NCBI GenBank assembly: GCA_963969595.1
Contig: OZ018408.1
Location: 9,669,823-9,733,822 of the forward strand
Length of the DNA stretch: 64,000 nt
Reading direction: 5' to 3'
From: Neckera pumila
Lineage: Eukaryota; Streptophyta; Bryopsida; Hypnales; Neckeraceae
Position numbers and translations under genes: made by a program. Position 1 is the stretch's first letter. Each line of letters starts with the position of its first letter. Of the stretch, positions 37,722 to 50,084 are shown piece after piece. Below the pieces are notes generated by a model. It was not told the origin of the DNA, searched no databases, and was given only the letters and a program-made list of their open reading frames with translations.

Positions 37722-37929
37722 GGATCAGTGAGTAAGTCGCTGGCCATGAAAATCAACGATATAAATTCCAAAAAAACGGACTCAGTTGAGGCAGCCGGGA
37801 CTCCCGGGAGGAACTTAGAATTTAAAAAATCATTATAAATAGATTTAAGAAATTCAATTCAAGCAGCAGCCAGTCAATAATTTGGAGTAGGAAATAAATA
37901 TGGATATAAGAAGTTAATTGTAAAGTAAG

Positions 37930-39045
37930 TGTTGTAATGCAGGACTAGGAGTTGGAGTTCAGGAAAAACACAAGACCAAACTCGTCAGAGCACCAAAACT
38001 CAGGTTTGATGGAGTTTGGTGCCGTATTTCTTCTGTACTATTCTCGGTTAATCCTTGAAGGTCCAAGGCCTTTTTTTTTTGCCAAAAAACACCCAAAACT
38101 GTCATTTTTATAGCAAAAAGTAAAAACAATTCAAAAATATTTTTCTTGCACATTTCACCATAGGATCTTACACTTAACTAGTATGAGAATGTGTGGAAAA
38201 AAAATTCAAACTTTTTTACTGCAATGATTGCAAGATATCTACGTTTAAAGTTAAAAAATAAAAAAAATTCTGCACATTACAAGACTAAGATTTTATGACT
38301 TTGAACATTTTTAACTTAAATTTTTTGCACTACAGAGTTTTGAGCTTTTAATCTTCATAGTGAATTGAGTTGAGAGTCTAGGATTTTGAGAGTCTAGGAA
38401 AAATTTTAAATTTTTAAAAAACTTAATTTTCATTCTTAAGAAAATTGTTAAGTAGAAATAGGTACAAGATAGAAGGAAAATCTAAAATGTTAATTTCCAT
38501 TATATGGAATTAAATGCACTAATCCCAATGGTGAGATTATTCTAGTAAGCAAACTAAACCATGTGAAACTTCTCTTTTTGAAAAAATTGCAAAAATTACA
38601 TTCCAAAATGAATCCTACAAGTTATTTTTTCAAAAAGATGCTCTAATTGCCCGAAGAACAAGATTGTCCATAACTTTCTCATAAAAATGCAAATAAAATG
38701 AATCAAAGATTTATAGATAGACAAAAATATAATCTATAAGAAAATTTTTAAAAAAAAAATTCAAATTTTTGTTGCCCCTCCACCCTTATTTAGAGCTTAT
38801 TTGGTCATTACTTTTGTACCCGGGCGCCGAATGAAAAAAAAATTATATTCTCACAAAGCTTAGTAATTTTTCTATCTTCAAAAGAAAAATTCAGAAAATC
38901 ACAACAAAAATTCAACCCGTAAGTACTTACCCTAAATCCCATTTATCCCCTGAAGGAAAAATGGACTTTTAGGGGTTAAACCTTCCTCTGACATCCGGCT
39001 ACAAACACAAGACGATTTTACAATTAACTCTATTAGTATAACCGA
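37930..39045. repeat. Dispersed repeat U, copy 1, split by a TTAA element
   Basis: The left part (37930-38051) with ACTAGGAGTTGGAGTTCAG and GTTTGATGGAGTTTGGTG, and the right part (38976-39045) with ACAATTAACTCTA, match a continuous stretch at about 50085-50270. The 928-bp gap is copy 6 of the piggyBac-like family. Confidence 0.8.
38048..38979 (+). mobile_element. piggyBac-like element, copy 6 (932 bp)
   Basis: Left end TTAATCCTTGAAGGTCCAAG, right end ACTTTTAGGGGTTAA; interior collinear with copy 1. The flanks CTATTCTCGG and ACCTTCCTCTGAC correspond to CTATCCTTAG and ATCTCCTCTAAC around a single TTAA at 50198-50201. That is an empty site, confirming TTAA duplication. Confidence 0.88.
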
Positions 39046-40755
39046 CCTTCTAAACCAATTTTGTGGTTTGCCAAACCGTGACCACAAACAAAAATTTGAA
39101 TGGTCTTTCCTTAAGGTGACGTATTGTACTAATTTGGTAGGAGATGGAAAGTAATCATTTTCATTATGTATTACGCATGGGAAAAGTATAGCTATGCTAT
39201 TAACAATATATGTAGAAGACATGTTGAAAATATATAATATTTTCATTTAAATGTCAAAGATGTGTAATGCATTGAAAAACGAAAACTGTCAATATAAGCA
39301 ATTCAACATAGTTGGAAGCACCTTTTCCTAAACATTATATTTTTGTAGTATTAACAAGGGAAAGTCATGAATATTCAAAATAAAATTAGATTTTTTGGAT
39401 GTAGTCTGTAATTTCTATGATTTTTCAAAGTGGTTGCTCCCTTGACCACTGAAATTGTTACATAGGTGGACCCTAAACAGAAATCTGCAAAAATCAACAG
39501 TCAACAAATCAAAATTAAGTATGTGTCTTTCAAATGCATCAACAAATTAGAGTTAAGTTTTGAAAGGGCACATTAATGGAAATCTAGGGGACGCATTTAG
39601 TGGTAGTCGAAGGTACAAGAATGGGATCAAGGACGCTTTTGGGTGTTTCTACCTTAGATATATTTGTAAGATATTGCACAAATTTTTCTTCTATATAATA
39701 CAAGTGATGTGATTTTTTTGGTATATATCACTAAATAAACTATTTTAAAGCAATAGTTATGTAGAAACAATGTGAATCCCTATACTAATGTCATGCAATG
39801 TGTGCAAAGTAAACACAACCCTTCCCACCTACCCAAATTGAGAATGGTTGTGCCTTGCATAGTGGAGTAAGATGGAGTAATTTCTTTCGTGATATGTGAT
39901 TTAAGGGGAAGCTTAAATTCAATTATTTTGACACTTTTCAATATGAAATTGAAAAGAAAACATGCACAATTAATGTATGAAAAGCAAAAAGACCAAGTCA
40001 TTGAATTTCAGAATTGTTTTACAAGGGTGAGATTTATTATTGAAACCAAACAAACTTCATGGAGAATGTGAATCAATAGCTTATTTCATAAAATTTCATC
40101 CTTACTCAAAATATTTTTGCATGTAAAATTTCATCATTCTAGTTATGATTGTAAGTTATCCTAAGTGGAAATTTGAAATTAAAATTTCTTGTTTGTAAAA
40201 CAAGTTTCAAACTCTAAACTTTGTATCAATAGTCTAAGCAAAAAATTTCAAAAAATTGAAGAAATAAAGAAAAGTTGAGGAGACACCGGATTGTTATTGA
40301 ACTAATGTCACAAATCTCCAAAGCATCCTAAAATTTTATTATCCATTGTAACAAATCCAATGATTTCTTCTAGTCATGGTTGTCAAGTTGTTTGGACCGC
40401 TTGTCTGCCCATCTTTGTAATTTGTCCATTTGGTAAAGATTTTGTACAAATGTACACAACAAATTTATTGCCTAAGAAAATGCCTCTCCCTTCTAAGATA
40501 ATCATTGACATAAATATAAACCCACTCAAAAGAGTGTTTTTCATAGCAATCACATTTATTACTCTATACATTAGTAGTAAATTTTGTTGTTCATATAATC
40601 CTAAGAATTCTCCTAAAATCCATATTTGTCCATATAGTGATCCAAACCCTATTCCTAAAAGAACTATGATTTTTTTTCAAAAGTGCTCCACAAAGAACTT
40701 GCTTCCCATATGAATATTGCTACCCTCAATCCCCTCATAAAATTATTGGAATTGC
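39046..40755. other. Intergenic DNA, no gene recognised
   Basis: Several short frames on both strands lack motifs and are likely chance. Confidence 0.5.
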
Positions 40756-41027
40756 CATTAGAGCAAAAATTAGCCCTCCAGAGGGCCACTCCAAGTTGAC
40801 ATGCCAAGCTATTTCAAGCTTGGCCTGTCAACCCAGAAAAGTGCTCCAGCAAGCAGTCAAAGAATATTTTTTTATTCGTAAATCTAGATTCTTGCGCCAC
40901 TTTCACAGCAGTTTCAGCTGCACGGATATAGGGGAAAAAATAAATTTTCAAACCCAATAAACAAAATTTCAAGGTACTAAAGGGGTTCCTGGAGTAGCCC
41001 TTTGGAGGGCTGATTTTTTCTCTAATG
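40756..41027. mobile_element. CATTAGAG-family MITE, copy B
   Basis: The left end CATTAGAGCAAAAATTAGCC with CTCCAGAGGGCCACTCC is mirrored by GGAGTAGCCCTTTGGAGGGC ending TCTCTAATG. It is inverted relative to copy A at 23034, and shares TTGCGCCA and CCAAGCTATTtCAAGCTTGG segments. Confidence 0.75.
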
Positions 41028-41299
41028 CTATCCAAAATTCTACATAGATGTCTGCAGCAATTATTTTCTACAATCAAAAATGTTGGTCGTCATGGTTTAA
41101 TTTTTTTGCACGACTTGTGAAAGATGGGGAGGCAAGTTCATGATTCTTAAAATATAGTTTCTTACATAATTCCATCTCCCTTCTAGATTGTCATCCTTTA
41201 TAAATATACTTTGCTATGTATTAGAATGGCACAAAAGTTGATAAGTTTAATATATATTATTTATTACATTGTCTAATATTGTATGTGTTAGAAATCTTC

Positions 41300-41839
41300 T
41301 ACTCCCTACTTGTAAGGTAAACCAACCCATCTGAGACATGTAGGGAATGATCCATCCCAATCTTACACGAATCCTTAACAAAAGAAATTCAAAAAAAAGA
41401 AATTTGGACTACATTAGGTTAAGTTAATTGCTACAATCAATGTCTTGAAGGACATTGATGAGTGATTAATGATCGCAATAGGAACTTCTATTCTTTGAGT
41501 GTAAATTCATCACAAGAAGTGATGTTTTAGGCTTGGCTATATTAGGATATGTTGTCACTGCTTTAGGTAAGTAAGTCGATTATTATGGATATACTTTTTG
41601 TTACTTTTGGAGTAGTTAAGAGACTTTTTTACGTCAACTTAGCAGCACACTTCAAAAATCCATAACAAATTCATACTTCCTCAAAAGAATATAATTTTAA
41701 TTGCTCCCGTCTCCCCATTTCTCAGATTTGTCTTTGTATGAAATTTAAGGGAAAAAAAGTTTCAACAATGCTAGCAGGGCAAACCAGTCATTCTGCCTGT
41801 GATCGGATAGGCTGGTTTACCTTAACAGAGGTTCGACTG
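41300..41839. mobile_element. Possible pogo-like inverted-repeat element (~540 bp)
   Basis: GTAAGGTAAACCAACCCATC at 41312 is mirrored by GGCTGGTTTACCTTAAC at 41808; the right terminus reads CAGAGGTTCGACTG, that is, CAGTCGAACCTCTG in reverse, a pogo/Tigger-like end. The left terminus is degraded and no target duplication is visible. Confidence 0.4.
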
Positions 41840-42329
41840 TAGTCAAACGACTACACGTGGAAGTCAACGAGAATCTATCAATACACATACTTTAGTTTTC
41901 TACTGGACCACTTGTTACCACCGTGGCACTTCGGAATACGTTACAAATCTTTGTGCACCTTTGATTGGAATACTACTCTACTCTACTCCGGTGCGGCTGG
42001 CCGGATTTCTGCCGAATCACCGATTTCCTTTGTCTCAAATCCACGTCTAGGCTATCATAAAAGATATTACAGTATTCACTGCAGTCTGCACATCGATGCA
42101 CGTCTGGTCAATACTAACACTTACATGAGTTACATCCAGTCGCTTAAATTGGAAAAAGTCAAGAGAAACAAGCAAACTATGCTCCGAACTCCGGGATAAA
42201 AACACACGAAAACCGGCTCAATTCACTTTTCTGGGTTGCGCAAACCTGGCTGACACCAGCCTGGGAGGAACTGACGGACAGAAATATTGTTATTATAATC
42301 AGTAGAGCTCAGCAGTGAGCAGTACTGAA

Positions 42330-43247
42330 GGTCAAGTTCTTCTGTTTTTGGAACGTTGGTCGTTTTTTCCACAGAGAAAGAAAATGGGGGAGAGATGCAT
42401 CATTCGTGCGCAGGGTTGACATCGAGTGTGGCCGTTTTTCTAACAGACAAAACCAGAATCCGGGTGAGCATTGACTGGGCGCAAGAAGTCTCGATATGAC
42501 AATCCGATTAGGAGCTAGCTAGGCCGGCATCAGTAGTACGGAGTATATCTCTCCCAGTACACGATACCTCTCTCATGTTCATGTTTTCTTTGATCAGGTT
42601 GGAGGATTGGATCTAGTCTAACTAATTCAAACCGCGCACTGTTACGTTACTCATCACGCTGTAAGCTTCTTTGCTAGTGGCGCTTGTTGATTGTAATCGG
42701 AATAGTGGTTCAAGCTGGCTAGCTAGAGACGCAAGCTTTGCCTCAAATCTTCATTCTCTTCGTTTAGCTAGCTTCTCGTGGCGGGCCTGATCGATCTCCG
42801 GTTTCGCATCTTATCGTGCCCCTAAACCTCTTATCGCCGGGGATTCAAACTTCTTCTCGACGATAGAGTTTGGCCAGTGTGCGTCAGTGAGGCAAAGTTT
42901 GCGTTTGGAAGACTTGGGTTAAATTACGATGCGATCCGAATTTCCCGGCTGAGGCTAGATGTCGAGAACAAATGTATTGAACGAGGATGGGACTTGCATA
43001 TCAGAAATGGGTTTCCGGATCGGAGTCGATCTTCAGTTCAATCTCTTTGCTAATAGATAGGTTCCAGTGAGGTACGTGATAGCAGTATTTGCTGTGGAGT
43101 ACATTTCGAAGGATTGGAGGTTAGTGTTGTTGAGTACACGATGTGGATTGCAAGGGTGACGCGATTTCTGGAGAACGAGTGCATACACCATTAGGAGACG
43201 GAGTCTCTCGTGGTGCAGTGTAATTAAGTTCGTTACTAGCTCTAGCG
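42330..43247 (+). promoter_or_regulatory. Promoter/5' leader region of the U-box gene
   Basis: GC rises and transposon similarity stops from about 42200 up to the start codon at 43248. No clear TATA box or transcription start could be fixed. CT-rich stretches (42545-42575, 42745-42770) fit a plant 5' leader. Confidence 0.35.
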
Positions 43248-45981
43248 ATGGCCCTGGGCGCGGCCGTTTTGGCCGCTTTCCGATCGAAATCCTCGCCCTC
43301 CACTACGCGATCTGTCCCCTCCACTTCCCCCTCGCCCTCCATTCCCCCTAGAAAACCAGCGCCAGTTCCCGTCCCGTCCTTTTTCCTGTGTCCCATCACG
43401 TACGAGATCATGGCGGACCCCGTGACGTTAGACACCGGTATGACGTACGACCGCGCCAGCATCGAAGAGTGGCTGGAGCACGGCCACAACACGTGCCCTT
43501 CCACCAACCGTACCCTACTCACGCCCAACCTCATCCCCAACCTCACCCTGCACCGCGCCATCCGCGCCTGGTGCGCCGCCAACCGAAGCTCCAGCAACGT
43601 GGACACGGTGTCCAAGCTCTTGGAGGTCATATCCCAGTGCAATGAAGTGGGGGCGTTTTATGACTGCGTCAAGGAGATTTACACTGTGGCGGAGGAGTCG
43701 GGAAGGACGAGAAGGACGTTGCGGGATTTGGGCGCCATTGGGATTGTGACGCGAGCGGTGGTTCGGTTGGATGAGATTATTACTGAAAAGCGGTTAAGGA
43801 GTTGGAGTAAAGGGCTGGAGTATGCTATAGCCACTATTGCCATGTTGCACCCCAGTGGGGAGGACGACAAATGCTGGTACGAGGCTCGCACCGAGCTTTC
43901 TTTTCACATTCTCTATAGTAGATTAGAATCTCCTGACTGCACTGGTACTAACTGCTCGATCGATGTTTAACGCGCGTTGAAGTGGCAAATGTCAGTGAAA
44001 TTCATAATGAAGGGAGTTTTCAGAGTTTAATCACCATCATGATAATGAGACGGAGTTTAGCACGCGTCCAAACTCCAAACTATTTGATAGTGGAAACGAT
44101 GGCGCCCCTCACCGGTGGTAGATTAGAGAGGGTTCATAATTATGAATGCATGAAATACCCGCAAATTATCACGAATGTTAAGATTGTTCGTATAGATTAT
44201 GTTTTCACTGTTCTATCAATACGCACCGATGAGAGGGTTTGTGTATGCGATCAAACTTAATTTTTTACAAGAACTTTTCTGGAAGATTACTTGAAAATTA
44301 ATTTACAAACCTCCCAAATGAAAACTCAACAGGTTTGAAAAGAGCACGAAATCATGAACCCTTATGGAATTTTTTTTGACCTCATGTTACATTGATGTCT
44401 TACGATTGTGGATGTCAAATGTTAATATTGTTCGAATAGATTATGTTTTGCACTGTTCTATCAATACGTACCTACCCATCAGAGAGTTTGTGAATGCGAT
44501 CAATTGTCGCTTTTATAAGTAGATTTTGTGGAAGATTTTTTGGATATTTACAAATCGCCTCACTAGAACTCACCGCGTTTGAAACGAGAAGCAAACCATG
44601 ATTTTTTTTATTGAATTCTTATGATCACATCTTCCATTGATTGTGGGTGTCGAATGTTCAGATTGTTCGAATAGACTATGTTTTACACTGTTCCATCAAT
44701 CCCATCAGAAGGTTTGTGAATGCGATCAATCGTCGCTTTTACGAGGAGCTTTTTATGGAAGCTTTCTGGACATTTATAAATCGCCCCATTGAAAATCCAA
44801 CGAAACTGAAATGACAAGAAAATCATGAAATCTTACGGAATTTTTATGATCACATGTTATGGACTTATGGTTGTGGCTCCATTACTCATACTGCGCGGAG
44901 AGAGGAGGCTCCATTGACCATTTAAGTGAACTTCGATTTATGCCAACCCGAAACCACTTAATCTACCTATTGACGTTTCGTTTCTTACAATTGATTAACC
45001 CAAACTAAACTTTCAAACTTTTAGAACACGCAAGTTTTTGGACTGTCGTATCCAAAGGCTCCCAGTTCTCACCTCTATGGTGAATGAATGGAACCTCCGA
45101 TCCCTTCCTTCCTGTTTGGTGAAATTAATAATCTAGTCTTTCCCTTCCCTTTCCCTTCCCTTCCCTTCCCTTCCATTGCTGTCTAACGATTGTGTTCCCC
45201 TGCTTTGTTGTGATCGATCAGCCTCCGCGTCCCGGGCCTTGTGACCATCCTCTCGTCACTTCTCTCCACCGGCAGCACCACCGCGAAGATCAACTCCACC
45301 AAGGTCTTGCTCTCCGTCCTCCCCTCCCCCGATATCCAATTCCAACTCCAGGTTTGCACCCACTGGGGCGCCCTCAAGGGCCTCCTCTCCCTCCTCCGCG
45401 ACTCCTTCCTCACCCCTGCCGAGACTCGCCTCGGCCTCCGCTGCCTGCTCGCCCTCCTCTCCTCCCCTCAGCAAGCCCAGTCCCAGACCCAGCAGCAGCA
45501 GCAGCAGCAGCAATACACCCGCATCGCCGCCATCAATGAGCGCGCCGTCCACTCTCTCATTGAGCTTCTGCCCCGCGGGGAGCCTCGCTCCGTGGAGACC
45601 GCGTTCGCCATCCTGGAGGTCCTGGCGAGCTGTGCGGAAGGGAGGGAGGCCATCACGAACCACCCTTTTGCGATTCCGAGGATTGTGGAGTATATGCATG
45701 GAGTGAGTGGGCCAGCCACGGAGCATGCGGTGGGGACGTTGCATTGCGTGATTGAGTTCGGGAGTAATCGGAGTGTGGTGGAGACTGCGTTGAAGGCCGG
45801 GGCGTTCACGACGCTGTTGATGTTGCTGCCGAGTGAGTGTAGTGGGAGGCGTAAGACGAAGGCCAGGGAGATGCTGAAGCGGTTGAATCAGAAGTATACG
45901 GGGCGACCGGGGGATGACGATTTTAGTGTTTTCATTGAACGGGGGGTCAACAATCCACAGCAGCAGCAGCAGACGGTGTAG
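43248..45981 (+). CDS. U-box/ARM-repeat E3 ubiquitin ligase, PUB22/23-like
   Basis: Plant U-box (PUB) proteins are E3 ligases: the U-box binds a ubiquitin-charged E2 and the ARM repeats bind substrates. In angiosperms the PUB22/23/24 group restrains immune and drought signalling; that specific role is not shown here. Exon 1 is 43248-43876, ending TG|GTACGA; exon 2 is 45222-45981 after a C/T-rich tract and CAG. The phases match and give 462 residues, close to the family's 410-450. Residues 1-43 are Ser/Pro-rich. The U-box spans about 45-113 (FFLCPITYEIMADPVTLDTG, YDRASIEEWL, CPSTN). Residues after about 130 form ARM-like helices, including ASCAEGREAI and KAGAFTTLLMLLPSE, ending KAREMLKRLNQKYTG. 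Oddities are two polyQ stretches (45489-45513, 45958-45973), and a 1,345-bp intron with a tandem repeat, whereas many angiosperm PUB22-type genes are intronless. It is intact, with no stop or frameshift. Confidence 0.88.
44165..44880. repeat. Three-copy tandem repeat (~240 bp) in the U-box gene intron
   Basis: ATTGTTCGaATAGAtTATGT followed by CACTGTTCtATCAAT starts at 44183, 44427 and 44662 (periods 244 and 235 bp). Each unit continues with GTTTGTGaATGCGATCAA and CATGAAatCTTAtGGAATTT-like sequence. The array fills about half of the intron and does not touch the splice sites. Confidence 0.88.
45137..45176 (+). repeat. (TTCCC)n pyrimidine tract before the exon 2 acceptor
   Basis: TTCCCTTTCCCTTCCC and related pentamers form about 40 bp of pure pyrimidine, ending about 45 bp upstream of the acceptor at 45220-45221. 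It may act as the polypyrimidine tract and is prone to length change. Confidence 0.7.
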
Positions 45982-46190
45982 CCAGCAGGCTTGTGGGAGC
46001 TTGTTGTTGGAGATTTGGCAAGCTTGTTGGAGTAGCGAGAGCTCTTGTGGGAGTAGCAAGCTTACTCATCGATCCCCGTGTTGTCAGCTTCGATCTCGTT
46101 GAAGTACTGATGTGCACAGAAAGTCAAGCCCGCAGCACCCTGGACAGTGAGACCGGGGAATTCATTTTGAAGTTTCCTCTGTAATTAATA
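45982..46190 (+). other. Probable 3' UTR of the U-box gene
   Basis: This is GC-moderate sequence directly after the TAG, with short repeats of GGAGTAGC-AGCTTGTTGG. No clear poly(A) signal could be fixed. Confidence 0.3.
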
Positions 46191-46750
46191 ACCGCGGAAC
46201 CAGCATATTAATCCCTGGTATGATCACAGCCTGGGATTCATACAATCCCCTCTGGTCTGTTTTACCCTCGAGGATCGAGGAAATCAGTTGCAAGTTTCCT
46301 GTGAGATCAAGGAGGAAATCAGCTGAGTTTAACGCACTGGGAGGTTGAGTAACCTTTGTGCCGTCTACGTTGTTTTGACACCCCAAGTAGTGAAGTGGCC
46401 TAAAAATTCGTTGTAGATCTTAAGATAGAGTCTTGATTTAGCAGTTTTACAGTAAGAGGAAGGCCTGATTGAATAGGTGATTGGGAAAGCCACCACGAAT
46501 TAAAGAAGAGAGGCACAGGAAAGTCATATACAGTACAGTACACTTGGGAAAGCGAGAAAGGGGAATGAATGCATATGAATCGGACCCGTTGTGGTTACGA
46601 CGAAATGCATACAACCTCCTGTGGCCTCACTTTCGACCCTGAGGGTAAGCAAATGAAGCAACTCCCTTGTGAGGTCCAGAAGGAAATCAGCTGGGTTTAA
46701 CCCCGGCAGGCCTCTTGGGAACCGTTTGTGCTCTACTGTATTTGACGGAC
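46190..46750. repeat. Diverged direct repeat, two units about 365 bp apart
   Basis: GAGGAAATCAGCTGAGTTTAA (46311) and GAAGGAAATCAGCTGGGTTT (46678) sit in comparable surroundings: upstream CCCTCGAGG/CCCTGAGGG, downstream CTTTGTGCC/GTTTGTGCT and TTTTGAC/ATTTGAC. Translated on the minus strand both give LNxADFLLDLT, but the frames are short and may be incidental. Confidence 0.6.
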
Positions 46751-47062
46751 CATTAGAATATGAACTATGTACTATAGTATAGGACAAGACAGGCGCTGGA
46801 GCATTGAAACTCAACAATTAGCATATTTCATTTGGATGTCATTTTAGCATCTATAGTACCTTATCATGCTCAAATATGGCAGCAGATTAGTGGAAGGAGG
46901 TGTAATTATGATTCAAATTGGTAATGTCATATGTCATTGGATTTGACTCAAGATGAATACAAACTTTTGTCACTTGTCTATTATATACTTCAGTTCTTGC
47001 ATCTTCTATGTCAAATACACAAAAAAAAGACCCATGTTGTAACCTGAATGGGCTTTTTAGAC

Positions 47063-47172
47063 CTTGTGGAAGTGAAATATGCTTAGTTGTTGCCACTATT
47101 TGCAGCTTGCCAACTTGCTTGTGGAAGTGAAATATGCTTAGTTGTTGCTTATTTGTAGCTTGCCAACTTGCT
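47063..47172. repeat. Two-copy tandem repeat of about 55 bp
   Basis: TTGTGGAAGTGAAATATGCT followed by TAGTTGTTGC and AGCTTGCCAACTTGC occurs twice in a row, second copy from 47118. Confidence 0.9.
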
Positions 47173-47427
47173 TGGCATTGAATTGAGGACGCCCTAGAGA
47201 ACATCACCATTGGTGCCGATGATGTGCACCCGTATTTGTAAAATTGATAATTGTTCATTACTATTCAATGTCTAGTAAAGTTTTTAACTTTTGAGATGCA
47301 TCTTCAGCTTGATACTACAAAATTCTTATATTTTACAATTTTACTAAAGAGGGGTTATATGTTTTTTTAGAAGTATAAAATATTTTGTTATCCAAAGTAT
47401 TCATGAAAAAATGCATTTAATGTAGAT

Positions 47428-47480
47428 TTAACCCCTAAATGCTCAAGGCACCATATTTTGATGTGGACTAAACTTTGAAG
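47428..47480. mobile_element. Single piggyBac-like end
   Basis: TTAACCCCTAAATGCTCAAG matches the family terminus. No matching right end was found within 1 kb, so it is a truncated copy. Confidence 0.45.
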
Positions 47481-47931
47481 TTAAATTACTAAATTCTTAC
47501 CAAAGAACTAGTTTTGATAATTTTTTAAATGTTGAATACCATTCAAAGTCCATTTTAAGCATCAAATATCTTATTTTGAAAAAGAATCACACGAGAATCT
47601 CATTAAAAAAAGTTGTAGAGTAGATTTTGAGAAGCTGTATATTGATTATGATTAATTCTCTCTATAACCTTTTCAATGAACATGAGCAACTGTTTACTCA
47701 TATCCTAGATTTCTAGACTGACATGTTTATTTGCATTGATAGAATGCAAATAGTGGACACAATTTTGGGTATGCATACCTTAGGTACTTTGAGCTTTGGG
47801 TAGAATCAAGACATGGCATAGCTTTTGGTATTCAACATTTGTGGACCAATTTGGGCGTTCCTATACAATGAATTGCAATATGTTTGAGTTCTTTTCATAG
47901 CAACAATCATCAGTAGCATGACAAACTGATA

Positions 47932-48014
47932 CTACCTTTGTTTCCAAAAAATACCCGTGTTTCCTTTGTATTTTACAAAGGAAACTCATGGGTCTTTTAC
48001 AGAAACAGAGGGAG
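47932..48014. mobile_element. Stowaway-like MITE (Tc1/mariner), 83 bp
   Basis: The element is an imperfect palindrome: CTACCTTTGTTTCC...TTTCCTTTGTATTTTAC on one arm and ...GAAACAGAGGGAG on the other, flanked by TA on both sides (47930-47931, 48015-48016). The CTCCCTC(T/C)GTT end and TA duplication are typical of Stowaway elements. It can fold into one long hairpin. Confidence 0.85.
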
Positions 48015-48016
48015 TA

Positions 48017-50080
48017 GTAATCTTTTTCGTTCATGTTTCATACTAGTAGTTTATGTACTATGTTTCTTTTGTTTTTTTGAAATGGCTTGAATGTCGGGCT
48101 GGTCACTGTGGAAATCATCCTTTTTGGTACCGTGTGAATCATTTGCTTCAAAAAAAAACACCAAGAGCACTCATTGGAGTTCAAACTAAAGTGAAAGACC
48201 TCCTCTTTCCACACAAAATTCCAAGAATGAACATCTGCACTTCTGTCTTACATAGAAAGATTCTTGTCATCTATCGGACACTTTTAGGCAGCCACATCGT
48301 TACAAGATTAATTTACTTCTATGCATTGTTGCAACCATCGTGCGTATTGGCCTTCGGAGTGCAGCTAGAATGGATCACTGATGGATCATATTTGAGACTG
48401 TAAACTTTCAGAATTCCACAAAATTGGCGCCCATGGAACATTCAAGGAACTGGCGTTGATTTACGTTTAGGCAGCTCAGTAAAACCTGAAATGGCCAGCG
48501 GAGCCTCAAATCTCCAATTGTTCTAAGTTTCGGAGCTACGGCCTTCGAATGTTAATTACATTTCTAGAGCTCAGCACATTGTCATTTTAAACAAACACAA
48601 TTACATATTATCCTTGCTTAGGTTTTGGGTGTCCGTCTGAAACTCATTGCACTCCAGAATGCTTCAATTTGATCGACAAATATGTTATCAGCACCAACAA
48701 TTTGATCGCCTCTGACATAATTTCGACTACATGCAGTGGTTGGATGATTCAGTGAATTGTTTGTCAGTAGAAACTGGTGGGCTCTGCGCCTAGACAGTGG
48801 ATGTTCGGAAAGATTGGGCCGGTAGTTCTAATGAAAATAATTCTAAGTATGGATTATGGAACTGTATTGAGTCAACTGGTAGCTCGATCTTCAACCACCT
48901 CTTCAACCAGCTGGCTTCTAATGTCAAGCCCTCGTTTTAATTGGCAGTCTGTATGAAGGTTGAAGTTGAGACAATTTTAGAAATATCAATGTTAAAAGAA
49001 TCAGTTGATAGGAAGCAAATATATGTAGGAATTTTAATGTGAAGCACTGAATTTTGGTTTAGGGTAATTCAGCTTTGTACATCCAACACGTGTTTACAAT
49101 CCACCTCGGCATGTTTTGTGGGCCAAATTTTTAAAAGGGCCCTCTTGAAGCTGTTGATTTACTGGTCATTCTCTCGTGGTTGCACTTGTCTAACTTACTT
49201 TGCAAATTAGGTTAGATAACTCTGCTGTCTAACTTCATTTAACTTGGTTTGCAAACTACGTGACTGGAATGGTGGTACTAAGCACTATCTTGGGATTTCG
49301 CATCCTCATGATTCGTTAACTTTACACCAACACAATTGAACTTGACTGAAGCCGATAGAACTCAAGCAAGTTTCTCTACAATTTGATTGATATTTAGTAG
49401 TAGAACAAAACTCAGAACTTCTCAATGACCATTTGTTGAAAATCCGCTATTATTGCAGTTTGTGTATCTACTTGGACAAAAAAAACATCTATTTTGCCAT
49501 ATATTTAAGTATCATTATTTGAAGGGTTTTTTTCCAAGTATTATTGAATAATTTAATAGCATTTGAAGCACTTGCAGAATATACTATGGATTCAATATTG
49601 TAGGACTCACCACCTTCTATTCTCTACCTTCTACATTTGGGCCTATAGTGGTCACTAATAGTCACCCAAAACTATCAAAAGTTTTTAGCAAATAATCAAC
49701 TAGGGGAGTTGAAGAGATCTTTGAGGTAGCAAGTGTCATATGTAGGAACCTTATACTTACAACTTTAAAAATTCAAAGTGTACTACCTAAGTGTTTGCAG
49801 AAAATTACAAAACAACTTGCCTTGAATATCTCTTGAGTTTTCTAATAATATCATTAGAAAATTGGTATTGGAGAATTCAATAGTACCACTATGAAAAATA
49901 ATTTAAGACCACACATTGCAAGTGTATTCAAACAACTCCACCAAAAATTATTGACTTCTTTTACTTCATTTGTCCTCCAAGGCTCCTTTGCACACAAATT
50001 GGCCTTGTTGACATTTCAGGATTAAATTCTTCACCTCAGAAAGAAAAAAAAAAGAGAATAGAGTTAATCATAAAGTGTGG
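48017..50080. other. Intergenic DNA, no supported gene
   Basis: A 116-codon plus-strand frame at 48053-48403 has no recognised motif, and its only support is length. The rest is AT-rich without open frames or element ends. Confidence 0.4.
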
Positions 50081-50084
50081 GCAA

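Noticed and set aside
43121..43642. 173-codon minus-strand ORF over exon 1 of the U-box gene
   Set aside because: The U-box motif is on the plus strand; the minus frame has no family features.
45256..46059. 267-codon minus-strand ORF
   Set aside because: It is the shadow of exon 2 of the U-box gene in GC-rich sequence; the plus-strand frame matches U-box/ARM proteins.
46887..47258. 123-codon minus-strand ORF
   Set aside because: It runs through a 55-bp tandem repeat and has no recognised domain.
48053..48403. 116-codon plus-strand ORF
   Set aside because: No recognised motif, AT-rich chance composition and no splice or promoter support.
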